This document shows positions 17,934-27,833 of a stretch of DNA of 64,000 nucleotides, piece by piece (within the stretch, counting starts at the first letter, position 1; each line of letters begins with the position of its first letter). The notes below the pieces were generated by a model, which saw only the letters and a list, made by a program, of their open reading frames with translations, was not told the origin of the DNA and made no database searches. The translations under genes were made by a program, and so were the position numbers. Source of the stretch: Francisella uliginis (GTDB lineage Bacteria > Pseudomonadota > Gammaproteobacteria > Francisellales > Francisellaceae); the NCBI RefSeq assembly GCF_001895265.1, contig NZ_CP016796.1, positions 1,054,001 to 1,118,000 of the forward strand. The letters run 5' to 3'.

Positions 17934-20357
17934 ATGAGTGATAAAAAATATACTTTTACAATATATAGTAATAAATTAAGTCAAGGGTCTGGTACACATG
18001 TTTGGGTTGAAATATCAGATGGAACTTTTGCAGGAACAATTAAGTATTCTTATGGACCTATAAAAGATGCTGATGGAAATATTTTTTTTGGGAAGTCAGG
18101 AACATTTGATGCTAAATTATCTGGAGTAAGTGATTCTGATGAAAGAGGTGCTATATCATCTAGCTATACTGGCACTATTTCAAAGGCTCAATATTTGGCA
18201 GCTATTACTAAGGGCGAACAGTTAAGACTTGATCCACCTAAATACGAAGTTTTCGAACTAGGAGGAGACAATTGTGTAGAAGTAACTTCTAAAATACTTG
18301 AGGCAGCAGGTATTGATATTGCTTTGGGATATGTTATGCCTGATAGTTTAGCAGAAAAGCTTGATTGGATGAAAACTATGGGAGATGATATTTTCATTAA
18401 TCAAGAAAAGTATAAAGCATATAAAGAATTTGATTATGCAGACAGTTTATCGAAAGATCCTGATGATGCTTTAGCGTTTGGAAAAGCGATGGTTTCAGAT
18501 AAACTTGCAGAAGCAGATTCACAAGTTTATTTTAATAATTTAGCTAAACTAGAAGCTGGTTTGGTGATTAAAGAGTTAACTAACTATAAGGATTTAATAT
18601 CTAAAGTTTTAGGTACTAATGGCGATACAAGCCAAATGTCCATTGATCAATTAGTTTTAGGTAAATTCCAACAAGCAGCCACACAACGCTATGGCGATCC
18701 ATTGGTTGTCGATCTCGACCGAGATAATCAAATTGAGACTACATCAGCAGATGGTAGCGTGTTATTTGATCATTCAGGTAACGGCCAAGCAGTTGGAACT
18801 GGGTGGGTAAACGCCGAAGATGGTTTATTAGTTAGAGATGTTGATGGTTCAGGTACTATCGATAGCGGTAGAGAGCTTTTCGGGGATAACACCATAAAGT
18901 CAGATGGCACTAAAGCTAAAGATGGCTTTGATGCTTTGAGTGATCTAGATAGTAATTCTGATGGTGTATTTAATGAGCAAGATTCAGCATTTTCTGAAGT
19001 CAAGGTATGGCAAGATGCCGATCAGGATGGTGTGACAGATCAGGGAGAATTACTAAGTTTAGCAGATGCTGGTATCTCAAGTATTGATCTAAATGCAAAG
19101 ACTGTAAATCAAAGTGTAGCAGGTGGTATATTACGTAAGACTTCTACAGCTACTAACACAGATGGTACTACTACAGCAGTAGGAGCAATGGATTTTGCTG
19201 AGAATAAATTTTATAGTAAATTTGAAGATGTATTAGAAACTTCTCAAGAGTTACAAAACTCAATTAATGTAGCAGGTCAAGGAGCTTTAAGAAGCTTACA
19301 TGAGTCAGCTAGTTTATCACCGGACCTTAAAGAGCTACTTACAGGATTATATTCAGGAGAAACACTAGTTACAGATAGTGCTATTCATGAGGTATTACTT
19401 GAGTGGGCAAGGACATCACAAAACTTTGAGACATCTTTAGATATATTAGATGGTGTAACGTTAGATGATGGTACACAAATTAATGTAGGTATCTCAGATA
19501 GAGTAAGAACAGTAATAGAAAAGACAGCTGTGTTAGAGGCTCTAAATGGTAGTAGGATTTTAGAGTATAACATTAGAGATAATGGTAGCACTTATACAAT
19601 AAATGCAAAAACAGGAACAGAGACATTTTGGGATACTAGAACAGTTGCTAAAGGTGGCACAACGACTACAGGAGATTGGTTCTTTCATAGATTAGCAGAT
19701 AATGCTAGAGCTACAAACATATCACAAGGTTATGCAAGTGCATTTAACTCAATTAAAGAATCTATAGAAACAAGTCACTTTGTTAAAGAAGTATATCCAG
19801 TATTATTAGAAAATTTATCATTTGAGCTAGATGATGCAGGAGAAGTGGCACTTAATTTTGACGGGATTAATGATGCTATAGTTGATAAGATCAAAGTAGA
19901 TCCTATTAGTGGTTTAAGTTTCTTTGATAGGGTGATTAAAGCCCAAGATCAGACTTTTTTGAGAGATGGTTGGGATAAAAAAGAAATACTTAATGATGAT
20001 TTGTTTGATTCCATTAATGCCCGCCTTGTCGAGTCTATCAAAGTAGATGTTATTACAGGGCTACAGGAAGTTAACAAAATTAGCACAGTTGCAAATGGAT
20101 TGCTTCTAGAGAGTGGCTGGGATAACAAAGAAATATTCAATGATGATATATTTGATTTCATTAATGATCATCTTATCGAGTCTGTTAAATTAGATATTGG
20201 CACAGGATTTCAAGAAATTAATGAAATTAGCACAATTGCAAATGGACTGCTTTTAGAGAGTGGTTGGGATAAAAAAGATTTTTTAGAAAAGGATTTATCA
20301 CAAAAGACCTCTTGCGAAATACTAATTATTCACCATATATATAGAAAGATTGCTTAA
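17934..20357 (+). CDS. RTX-type protein B, N-terminal fragment (cut by an IS)
   Basis: Native coding runs to 20304; the last 17 codons are IS sequence. Residues 1-243 are a unique domain: GTHVWVEISDG (His22), an SYG segment, and GGDNCVEVTSKILEAAGI (Cys114). A His-before-Cys order fits a permuted papain/NlpC-P60-like fold (inference). Residues about 244-631 are the module shared with protein A. Residues about 632-790 hold roughly three 47-aa imperfect repeats ending in LLLESGWDKK or similar. Joined to 21257-25059 across the IS, it gives 2,058 codons in frame including the stop. Confidence 0.75.
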   Translation: MSDKKYTFTIYSNKLSQGSGTHVWVEISDGTFAGTIKYSYGPIKDADGNIFFGKSGTFDAKLSGVSDSDERGAISSSYTGTISKAQYLAAITKGEQLRLDPPKYEVFELGGDNCVEVTSKILEAAGIDIALGYVMPDSLAEKLDWMKTMGDDIFINQEKYKAYKEFDYADSLSKDPDDALAFGKAMVSDKLAEADSQVYFNNLAKLEAGLVIKELTNYKDLISKVLGTNGDTSQMSIDQLVLGKFQQAATQRYGDPLVVDLDRDNQIETTSADGSVLFDHSGNGQAVGTGWVNAEDGLLVRDVDGSGTIDSGRELFGDNTIKSDGTKAKDGFDALSDLDSNSDGVFNEQDSAFSEVKVWQDADQDGVTDQGELLSLADAGISSIDLNAKTVNQSVAGGILRKTSTATNTDGTTTAVGAMDFAENKFYSKFEDVLETSQELQNSINVAGQGALRSLHESASLSPDLKELLTGLYSGETLVTDSAIHEVLLEWARTSQNFETSLDILDGVTLDDGTQINVGISDRVRTVIEKTAVLEALNGSRILEYNIRDNGSTYTINAKTGTETFWDTRTVAKGGTTTTGDWFFHRLADNARATNISQGYASAFNSIKESIETSHFVKEVYPVLLENLSFELDDAGEVALNFDGINDAIVDKIKVDPISGLSFFDRVIKAQDQTFLRDGWDKKEILNDDLFDSINARLVESIKVDVITGLQEVNKISTVANGLLLESGWDNKEIFNDDIFDFINDHLIESVKLDIGTGFQEINEISTIANGLLLESGWDKKDFLEKDLSQKTSCEILIIHHIYRKIA
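18663..19826 (+). repeat. Shared 1,164-bp module, copy 2 (in RTX protein B)
   Basis: The partner of 15908-17071, in the same orientation. Recombination between the copies would delete 2,755 bp, removing membrane protein B and the N-terminal domain of RTX B and joining the RTX A N-terminal domain to the RTX B C-terminus in frame. Confidence 0.9.
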
Positions 20358-21253
20358 GAGATCCATAAAAATGCAAATAAGCTACGCAATATTGTCAAAG
20401 AAAGCCAGAATATTTAGAAAACTAACAGGTTTAAAACTAAAACATTTCAATAAAATCTTAACCGATGCCTCAAAATCCTTAGATGAAGGATTTCCAAGGA
20501 TTGGCAGAAAGCCAAAAGTTGATAATCATGCAGATAGATTATTGTTAGTTTTAATATATTATCGTTGCTATATGACACAAGAATTTTTAGGCTACTTGAT
20601 AGGATTAGATGAATCAAATGTAAATCGCCTAATTAGACGAGTAGAGTTACTACTAGTTAAAGAAATACATATAAAAAAAGATAGAAGCATGACTAATCAA
20701 AAAGTAGAAAGACTTTTAATAGATGCAACAGAACAGCCAATCCAGAGACCTAAGAAATTAAAACGAAGAAAGGCTAACTATTCAGGGAAGAAAAAAAGCC
20801 ATACACAGAAAGTAGAAATAGCTATCAGTGAAGCAGGTCAAATAGTTAATGTTTCGAAGGTTTATCCAGGCAGTGTTCATGATATAACTGTTCGCAGAAA
20901 ATCAGATAAATTAGCTCGTGATGTTGATAAATATTGTGACAATGGCTACCAAGGTATTCAAAATGAATCTACTAAAGTAAAACTCCCCTATAAAAAGCCC
21001 AAAGGAGGTTCTTTAAGTATAGAGCAGAAGAATTATAATAAATGGCTTAGTAAGATTAGGATTTATGTTGAGCATAAAATTGCAGAAATTAAAAAGTTTC
21101 GTATACTGGGTGAAACCTATAGAAGTTTTGGTAAAAAAGCTAATCTTAGGTTTAATTTAGTGGCTGGAATAGTTAATTTACAAAACGGATTCTAAAAAGA
21201 AAATACCTACTTAGAAATAAAATGCCTCTGAAGTAGTATTTCGCAAGAGGTCT
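20305..21253 (+). mobile_element. IS5-family insertion sequence, complete, 949 bp
   Basis: Perfect 20-bp terminal inverted repeats, AGACCTCTTGCGAAATACTA at 20305 and its complement ending at 21253, with AAA on both sides (20302-20304 and 21254-21256) as a 3-bp target duplication. It carries one transposase gene reading the same way as the host gene. Removing the element and one AAA restores the RTX B frame as ...DLSQTLSELLDGNV..., so the insertion is recent and otherwise clean. The 3-bp duplication fits an ISL2- or IS1031-like subgroup of IS5. Confidence 0.9.
20371..21195 (+). CDS. IS5-family transposase (DDE_Tnp_4 type)
   Basis: About 274 aa from the ATG at 20371 (a TTG at 20350 is possible but weaker). 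An N-terminal helix-turn-helix (MTQEFLGYLIGLDESNVNRLIRRV) is followed by a DDE domain: the first Asp in LLIDATEQPIQRP, the second in YCDNGYQG, and a Glu in RIYVEHKIAEIKKFRIL. It has a KKKSHT box, typical of this group. It appears intact and so is probably functional. Confidence 0.9.
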   Translation: MQISYAILSKKARIFRKLTGLKLKHFNKILTDASKSLDEGFPRIGRKPKVDNHADRLLLVLIYYRCYMTQEFLGYLIGLDESNVNRLIRRVELLLVKEIHIKKDRSMTNQKVERLLIDATEQPIQRPKKLKRRKANYSGKKKSHTQKVEIAISEAGQIVNVSKVYPGSVHDITVRRKSDKLARDVDKYCDNGYQGIQNESTKVKLPYKKPKGGSLSIEQKNYNKWLSKIRIYVEHKIAEIKKFRILGETYRSFGKKANLRFNLVAGIVNLQNGF

Positions 21254-21270
21254 AAACTTTATCCGAGCTA

Positions 21271-24200
21271 TTGGATGGTAATGTTACTCATGTAAGTGAT
21301 CTTAAATTTAACATTAATGATAAACCTCTAATATTTAATGATGAAGGTAAGGTTATTATAAAAGGTAGTATTGAAGCGGATGATATAGTAGGTACTAAAA
21401 CTGATGATATTATTCATTCTGGTAATGCGGTGGATAGTTTAGATGGTGGGTTAGGAGATGACTATTTACATGGAGGCAGTCAGTCAGATAATCTACAAGG
21501 TGGAGAAGGTAACGATACTTTAGTAGGGGATAATATAACTACTTCAAGTACAAGTTATGGAAGTCGTAGTAATTGGAGCTCTAGATATAATGAGATTAGA
21601 TATAATAAGGGAAATGACATATTAGCTGGTGGCAAGGGAGATGATACTTTAGCTGGAGGTTATGGAAGTGATACCTATATCTTTAATAAAGGAGATGGAG
21701 TAGACACGATAACAGAGATGCTAGTCAATGATTATGTTGGAAGGTCTTATGATAGTGGTTCAAGGGATACGATTAAGTTTGGGGAAGGATTAAATCAAGA
21801 AGATGTAGAGTTATCGTTATCAGGACAGGATTTGTTAGTTAATTTCAAAGGAAACGATACAGATCAATTAGTGTTAAAAGACTTCATGAGAAATAACACT
21901 ATCAATAACTTTGAGTTTGCAGATGGAAGTGTTTTAGATAAGACAGAGTTTATGAACTTATCTAATGAATATGAAGGAACAGATGCAAATGATAGTTATT
22001 CACTATTTGGATCTAATGATACATTACATGCAGGAGCTGGAGATGATGTAATCTCAGGTAACTCAGGAGAAGATAAGTTATATGGTGAAGCTGGTAATGA
22101 TAGATTATCAGGGGGAAATCAAGATGACTATTTATATGGAGGAGAAGGCGAAGATACATTAAGTGGCGGAAACAATAACGATACACTTGATGGAGGCGAA
22201 GGTAACGATAAGCTATATGGTAATAATCACAATGATACCTTAGATGGTGGATTAGGAGATGACTATTTACATGGAGGCAGTCAGTCAGATAATCTACAAG
22301 GTGGAGAAGGTAACGATACTTTAGTAGGGGATAATATAACTACTTCAAGTACAAGTTATGGAAGTCGTAGTAATTGGAGCTCTAGATATAATGAGATTAG
22401 ATATAATAAGGGAAATGACATATTAGCTGGTGGCAAGGGAGATGATACTTTAGCTGGAGGTTATGGAAGTGATACCTATATCTTTAATAAAGGAGATGGA
22501 GTAGACACGATAACAGAGATGCTAGTCAATGATTATGTTGGAAGGTCTTATGATAGTGGCTCAAGGGATAGGATTAAGTTTGGGGAAGGATTAAATCAAG
22601 AAGATGTAGAGTTATCGTTATCAGGTCAAGATTTGTTAGCTAATTTCAAAGGAAACGATACAGATCAATTAGTGTTAAAAGACTTCATGAGAAATAACAC
22701 TATCAATAACTTTGAGTTTGCAGATGGAAGTGTTTTAGATAAGACAGAGTTTATGAACTTATCTAATGAATATGAAGGAACAGATGCAAATGATAGTTAT
22801 TCACTATTTGGATCTAATGATACATTACATGCAGGAGCTGGAGATGATGTAATCTCAGGTAACTCAGGAGAAGATAAGTTATATGGTGAAGCTGGTAATG
22901 ATAGGTTATCAGGGGGAAATCAAGATGACTATTTATATGGAGGAGAAGGCGAAGATACATTAAGTGGCGGAAATAATGACGATACACTTGATGGAGGCGA
23001 AGGTAACGATAAGCTATATGGTAATAATCACAATGATACCTTAGATGGTGGATTAGGAGATGACTATTTACATGGAGGCAGTCAGTCAGATAATCTACAA
23101 GGTGGAGAAGGTAACGATACTTTAGTTGGAGATAATATAACTACTTCAAGTACAAGTTATGGAAGTCGTAGTAATTGGAGCTCTAGATATAATGAGATTA
23201 GATATAATAAGGGAAATGACATATTAGCTGGAGGCAAGGGAGATGATACTTTAGCTGGGGGTTATGGTAGTGATACATACATTTTCAATAAGGGAGATGG
23301 AGTAGATACGATAACAGAGATGTTAGTCAATGATTATGTTGGAAGATCTTATGATAGTGGCTCAAGAGATACTGTTAAGTTTGGCGAAGGCATAGAAGCT
23401 AGTGATCTTAACTTTGCCTATGATGGTAATGATGTTCATGTAACTTTTAATAGTTCTGATACAGATAAGCTAATCCTTAAAAACTTTCAGGGAAGTACTT
23501 TAGATAAATTTGAATTTGCTAATGGAGATATTTTAAGTAAATCAAATATAATAATAGGCACTAATGCAGATGATGTAATAAATGCTAGTAGTGGTGACTT
23601 ATTAATCTATGCAGGATCAGGAAATGATGTTATAAATATGAGCTCTGGGAATGATACTATAAATGCTGGAGATGGTGACGATATTATCACTACATCATCA
23701 AATGATATAGATTTTAATAGTAAACAACTTACTGGAAAAGCTTCATCTAGTAGTATTAAAACAATGCTTGATGTTAATAATGATGGTTTAGCAGATTTAG
23801 TTGAGCAAGAAAGTGGAGAAACATTTGTATCTTTGTCAAATGGTACAAGCTTAGAGGAAAGGAAGAAATACTCTGACTTTGAAAATATATCTAGAAGTGC
23901 TAATCAAAACATAACTCCTGAATTTGATACAGATATAAATGGAGATGGAATACAAGATAAGGTTAAATTTGATACTACAGGAGTTCATACAGCGTTAGGT
24001 CAAGAAGATGGTAGTTTTTCAACCATGTCTAATGTGTATGCAGCTTTTGGTAGAGATGCTGGAGGATGGTCAACAAATAATACATTTCCAAGACACATGG
24101 CAGATGTAAACGGTGATGGTATGGCCGATATTGTTGGTTTTGCATCAACAGGTGTTTATACTGCTTTATCAAAAGGAGATGGCTCTTTTGCGACTGCTCA

Positions 24201-25059
24201 GAAAGCACATGGGAGTTTTGGAACTAGAGCTGGTGGTTGGGCAAGTAATGATAGATTTCCTAGATTTGTGACTGATGTAAATAATGATGGTATGGCTGAT
24301 GTTGTAGGTTTTGGTAATACTCACACTTATATAGCTTTAGCAAAAGGAGATGGTACATTTGGCTCCACTAAATCTTTATCAACAGGTTTTAATTATCAAG
24401 ATGGTTGGACTAGTAACTCATCATATCAAAGATTAATGGCTGATATAGATGGAGATGGGAAATCAGATATTATTGGAATTAATTCTGCAGGAGATATTTA
24501 TACTGCTATAACAGCAAAACAGGATAATGATATTGTAGATGGAGGAGCAGGTAACGACATTATTTCAACAAGTATAGGTGATGACATTATCGAAGGTGGT
24601 TTAGGCTCAGATGTAATCACAGGCGGTCAAGGTGATGATATCTTAGCTGGAGGGGCAGGTTCAGATATTTACAATTATTCATCAGGAGATGGTAATGATA
24701 CTATCAATCTAGCAGGCGATGGCTCTACAGATACTCTGAAGTTAAATGATATTTCAAAAGATGATATATTATTTTCACGATCAGATAATGACCTTCAAAT
24801 TAATTTTCACGATCAGTTATCATCATTGATTGTGGATGATTACTTTGAATCACAATTTAATAATGATTCACTTATTATAGATACTAATGATGAATTTCAG
24901 ATGCAATTAGCAGCAAATGCAAATAAGATGGCTGAGATATTAGCAGCTAATATATCAGATGATGATATCGATGGTGGAAGTGTAGATGGTAGTAATCAAG
25001 TCACTACACAAGTAGACGCCTCACAATTAGCTGATTTATGGGTGCCTAAAGAGAGCTAG
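21271..25059 (+). CDS. RTX-type protein B, C-terminal calcium-repeat fragment
   Basis: The frame is open from the IS edge (21257); the TTG at 21271 is the first possible start, without a good ribosome-binding site. It contains many GGxGxDxLx nonapeptides in three tandem blocks; HCBP-related segments (GSDTYIFNKGDGVDTITE); VCBS/FG-GAP-like repeats at about residues 830-1085 (DVNGDGMADIVGF and three relatives); a second RTX set (about 1085-1145); and a tail ending DASQLADLWVPKES that looks like a type I secretion signal. Ca2+ would fold it after export by a HlyB/HlyD/TolC system, which is not in this window. Without the N-terminal half it is probably silent. Confidence 0.8.
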   Translation: MDGNVTHVSDLKFNINDKPLIFNDEGKVIIKGSIEADDIVGTKTDDIIHSGNAVDSLDGGLGDDYLHGGSQSDNLQGGEGNDTLVGDNITTSSTSYGSRSNWSSRYNEIRYNKGNDILAGGKGDDTLAGGYGSDTYIFNKGDGVDTITEMLVNDYVGRSYDSGSRDTIKFGEGLNQEDVELSLSGQDLLVNFKGNDTDQLVLKDFMRNNTINNFEFADGSVLDKTEFMNLSNEYEGTDANDSYSLFGSNDTLHAGAGDDVISGNSGEDKLYGEAGNDRLSGGNQDDYLYGGEGEDTLSGGNNNDTLDGGEGNDKLYGNNHNDTLDGGLGDDYLHGGSQSDNLQGGEGNDTLVGDNITTSSTSYGSRSNWSSRYNEIRYNKGNDILAGGKGDDTLAGGYGSDTYIFNKGDGVDTITEMLVNDYVGRSYDSGSRDRIKFGEGLNQEDVELSLSGQDLLANFKGNDTDQLVLKDFMRNNTINNFEFADGSVLDKTEFMNLSNEYEGTDANDSYSLFGSNDTLHAGAGDDVISGNSGEDKLYGEAGNDRLSGGNQDDYLYGGEGEDTLSGGNNDDTLDGGEGNDKLYGNNHNDTLDGGLGDDYLHGGSQSDNLQGGEGNDTLVGDNITTSSTSYGSRSNWSSRYNEIRYNKGNDILAGGKGDDTLAGGYGSDTYIFNKGDGVDTITEMLVNDYVGRSYDSGSRDTVKFGEGIEASDLNFAYDGNDVHVTFNSSDTDKLILKNFQGSTLDKFEFANGDILSKSNIIIGTNADDVINASSGDLLIYAGSGNDVINMSSGNDTINAGDGDDIITTSSNDIDFNSKQLTGKASSSSIKTMLDVNNDGLADLVEQESGETFVSLSNGTSLEERKKYSDFENISRSANQNITPEFDTDINGDGIQDKVKFDTTGVHTALGQEDGSFSTMSNVYAAFGRDAGGWSTNNTFPRHMADVNGDGMADIVGFASTGVYTALSKGDGSFATAQKAHGSFGTRAGGWASNDRFPRFVTDVNNDGMADVVGFGNTHTYIALAKGDGTFGSTKSLSTGFNYQDGWTSNSSYQRLMADIDGDGKSDIIGINSAGDIYTAITAKQDNDIVDGGAGNDIISTSIGDDIIEGGLGSDVITGGQGDDILAGGAGSDIYNYSSGDGNDTINLAGDGSTDTLKLNDISKDDILFSRSDNDLQINFHDQLSSLIVDDYFESQFNNDSLIIDTNDEFQMQLAANANKMAEILAANISDDDIDGGSVDGSNQVTTQVDASQLADLWVPKES
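21440..23395 (+). repeat. 801-bp tandem repeats in the RTX region, about 2.4 copies
   Basis: Units start at 21440, 22241 and 23042 (period 801 bp, 267 aa) and are nearly identical in DNA; the third copy diverges near 23390 (GSRDTVKFGEGIEASD versus GSRDRIKFGEGLNQED). Only scattered single-base changes separate the units, which indicates recent expansion. Copy number may vary between strains and could be collapsed or expanded by assembly. Confidence 0.9.
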
Positions 25060-25117
25060 CTTAAAACTAATCCTCCCTGTTTGTTCATCAATAAGCTTTA
25101 TGCTATTTCAAAGTAAT

Positions 25118-25618
25118 TTATTTCTTTTTATTATTAAAATACTCTCTATCTGCTATATAGATTGTTTTTGTAGCCTTAGCATAGATATTTTTTTCTAGAT
25201 CTTCATAACACACAGGTAAACTAACTATTGATTTATTTTTAGTTTGAACATCTTTTTTGATGTTAGTTATAGTTGCCTCAGATAATAAAAATCTAGCATA
25301 TACATGATCGGTAATTGGTTTAAGATAGTCTATGCTTGCTGATAAATCCCATACAACATAATCATCACCAAGAATCCTACATAATTGAATAGGATATATT
25401 GGATCTAATGAAGAATATATCGCGCCACCAAAACCTGTACCATGATAGTTCTTAGTATTTTCATTTAGATTAAATCTTAAATGAACTTCAAGAAAATCAT
25501 TAGATACAAACAAAATTTCGCCGCCAGTTGCTACAAAAGCAGGTAGCTCATTAAATCTTTTTATAAGCTGCTCAGATTGCTCACCTGGTTTTTTATCTGT
25601 TTTAAAGATTGGGTTCAT
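25118..25618 (-). CDS. DUF4442 hotdog-fold protein (thioesterase-like)
   Basis: A 166-aa protein. The block GTGFGGAIYSSLDPIYPIQLCRILGDDYVVWDLSASIDYLKP (residues about 61-101) is the DUF4442 signature, a hotdog-fold family related to PaaI/YiiD thioesterases. The substrate is unknown. It is the last of four minus-strand genes with gaps of 14 bases or less (folB, folKP, an alpha/beta hydrolase, then this), so it is probably co-transcribed with folate genes without an obvious functional link. Confidence 0.8.
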   Translation of the reverse strand: MNPIFKTDKKPGEQSEQLIKRFNELPAFVATGGEILFVSNDFLEVHLRFNLNENTKNYHGTGFGGAIYSSLDPIYPIQLCRILGDDYVVWDLSASIDYLKPITDHVYARFLLSEATITNIKKDVQTKNKSIVSLPVCYEDLEKNIYAKATKTIYIADREYFNNKKK

Positions 25619-25632
25619 ATCTTATTAGTTTT

Positions 25633-26553
25633 TTATCTTTTATTAATAAACTCTATTGTCTTATCTAAAGCTATTTTAGCATTTGGCAATGGGCTAATTC
25701 CAATTATACTCATAAAACCATGATACATCTCGTCATCATAATGAGTTTCAACTAAAGTTCCTTGTTCTTTAAGTTTTTTCTCATAAGCATAAACTCCATC
25801 AATTAAGATATCATGAGTAGCCGATACTATTAATGTATCAGGCTGTTCTGAGGCTTCATAAAATAAAGGAGAAATTTTAGGCTCTCTTAATCTTTTAGGT
25901 TGAGACATAATTTCTTCACCAAGATATGCTTTAAGAAACATTTCACACCATTCTGCAGTTAGATGATATTTATATTCATCAAATTTACGAATACTTTCAT
26001 ATTTTGTATACATATCAACAGCAGGGTAAAATAGTATTTGAGCTTTAGGCATATTTTGCTGACGTTCGTGACATATAATTGTCACAAGATTTCCTCCAGC
26101 ACTATCACCCATTGCAAAAATATTTTCAGAATTTATATCAAATTTATTAATATTTTTATACAACCAATCATAAGCATATAATGCATGATCTACAGCAATA
26201 GGGTATTTATGTTCGGGCGCTAAACCATACTCAAGTGAGAAAATATCAAAGTTTCCTTGGTCACAGAGATACCTACATACATGATCATAAGTATCTATAG
26301 AACTTAAACACCACCCACCTCCATGAATAAAAAATAGAGCTTTACCATTTGGATTTTTCGATTTATAGTGCCTTAGTACAGTATTATTCTCTAGTTTAAT
26401 ATCTTCTTCAATAATATCTGGGCGACGAATTCTTTTTATCTGTTCAATAGAAAGGCTACTAAAAATATCACGCTGTTCTCTTAGATCTAATTTTTTTATC
26501 TTTCTAATCTCAGGAGTATCTAGCATTTTTTCTAAACTTGGATGATATGACAT
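25633..26553 (-). CDS. Alpha/beta hydrolase, HSL-type esterase
   Basis: A 306-aa soluble protein. The oxyanion motif HGGGW, the nucleophile elbow GDSAGGN, and the later Asp (SATHDILIDG) and His (DDEMYHGFM) complete a hormone-sensitive-lipase type triad. It probably cleaves short-chain esters or deacetylates a small molecule in the cytoplasm. It lies 13 bases after folKP and 14 before the DUF4442 gene. Confidence 0.85.
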   Translation of the reverse strand: MSYHPSLEKMLDTPEIRKIKKLDLREQRDIFSSLSIEQIKRIRRPDIIEEDIKLENNTVLRHYKSKNPNGKALFFIHGGGWCLSSIDTYDHVCRYLCDQGNFDIFSLEYGLAPEHKYPIAVDHALYAYDWLYKNINKFDINSENIFAMGDSAGGNLVTIICHERQQNMPKAQILFYPAVDMYTKYESIRKFDEYKYHLTAEWCEMFLKAYLGEEIMSQPKRLREPKISPLFYEASEQPDTLIVSATHDILIDGVYAYEKKLKEQGTLVETHYDDEMYHGFMSIIGISPLPNAKIALDKTIEFINKR

Positions 26554-26566
26554 TTATATTTCCTTA

Positions 26567-27832
26567 TTAAATTCTATGTATTCTTATGATTTCAATATTT
26601 AATTTTTCTAATTTTCTTGAAAGCTCTCTCGTTGCACTATCTAGAGTTCTAATATCACTATCTTTTGTTAGACCTAAAACTGATGGTTTACGTGAATGAC
26701 CAACTAATGTTTTTAGGTTTAATTTTTCTTTTATTTTAACAATATTTTCTAATAAATGATTAGCAGTATCAGCTTTCTTACCAAAACCAAAACCTACATC
26801 AAAAAAGATATTCTCTTTGGTTAAACCACAATTTAAAAGAGTTTGCTTCTTTTGCTCAATATATTCACAAACATTATCTATAGCATTATCTTTTTCTAAA
26901 TACTGATCTCTATTTGTTATACCTAAATTATGAGTTAGCACATATTTTTTATTATATTTTGCAATTAATTTGGCTTTCTGCTCAATATCATTACATTCAA
27001 CATCATTTATCATCCATACAATATCATGATGTTTTTCTAAAACTTTTTGCATTACCTCAAATTTACGTGTATCGATGCTAATTAATGGTTTATATATTAA
27101 ATCTGCAGCATTAGATTTGATATACTCTAGAAAAATATCAAGTTTTTCAAACTCTTCATCTACTGATATTGCTTTTGCATTTGGTTTAGTTGATTCAGCA
27201 CCGATGTCTATAATTTCAGCACCATTTTCGATAAGCTCATGTAAGTTTGATTTGCGACGATCATCATCAAAATATCCATCTGAGAAAGATTGATCTGATA
27301 AATTTACAATACCCATACGCATAGTATTTGAGAGAGTTTGTTTAAGCTTTTCAATCTCATCAAGCTCTTTTAATCTAAGGTTAAGATCTATATCTACTTT
27401 TTTAGGGTGATACCAGCCTTTGGATAGTTCTAACAAAGGAGCTAAAGCAAAGTTGCGATTAAGTAGCTCTTTATGAGGGACTGTAAGCTCATCAGTTTCT
27501 AGAATCAAATCTTCAGCAGCTAGAATATCTAGATCAATAATTCTTGGTGACCAGACAGGAGCATTTAGATCTCTTCCTATATTTTTTTCAATATTTTTTA
27601 GAATAGTTAGAAGTTCAGTAGGTTTTAGCGTTGAGCTGATTTTTACAGCTGTATTTATAAAATTAATGTCCCAATCTTTAGGGGCACCTTCTTTTAGTAG
27701 AGCTTTACTACTATATAATCCAGCTTTTCTTATAATTCTTATATCTTGATGAGATTCTAAAGCATCAATTGCTAAATGAATATTTTCAAGAGTAAAACCA
27801 ATATTTGTACCAATTCCTATAATATATTGCAT
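26567..27832 (-). CDS. folKP: Bifunctional HPPK / dihydropteroate synthase
   Basis: A 421-aa fusion. FolK occupies about residues 1-160 (IGIGTNIG, NIEKNIGRDLNAPVWSPRIIDLDIL). FolP follows: MGIVNLSDQSFSDGYFDD, GAEIIDIGAESTKPNA, SIDTRK, FFDVGFGFGKKADTANHLLENI, VGHSRKPSVLG. The first DHPS motif is less regular than the usual NVTPDSF. It makes 7,8-dihydropteroate from hydroxymethyldihydropterin and p-aminobenzoate. It starts one base after folB, and the p-aminobenzoate genes are divergent at 28267-31964. Confidence 0.93.
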   Translation of the reverse strand: MQYIIGIGTNIGFTLENIHLAIDALESHQDIRIIRKAGLYSSKALLKEGAPKDWDINFINTAVKISSTLKPTELLTILKNIEKNIGRDLNAPVWSPRIIDLDILAAEDLILETDELTVPHKELLNRNFALAPLLELSKGWYHPKKVDIDLNLRLKELDEIEKLKQTLSNTMRMGIVNLSDQSFSDGYFDDDRRKSNLHELIENGAEIIDIGAESTKPNAKAISVDEEFEKLDIFLEYIKSNAADLIYKPLISIDTRKFEVMQKVLEKHHDIVWMINDVECNDIEQKAKLIAKYNKKYVLTHNLGITNRDQYLEKDNAIDNVCEYIEQKKQTLLNCGLTKENIFFDVGFGFGKKADTANHLLENIVKIKEKLNLKTLVGHSRKPSVLGLTKDSDIRTLDSATRELSRKLEKLNIEIIRIHRI

Positions 27833-27833
27833 A

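Noticed and set aside
21440..23395. A CRISPR-like array
   Set aside because: The periodicity is in-frame protein repeat DNA with an 801-bp unit and no spacers.
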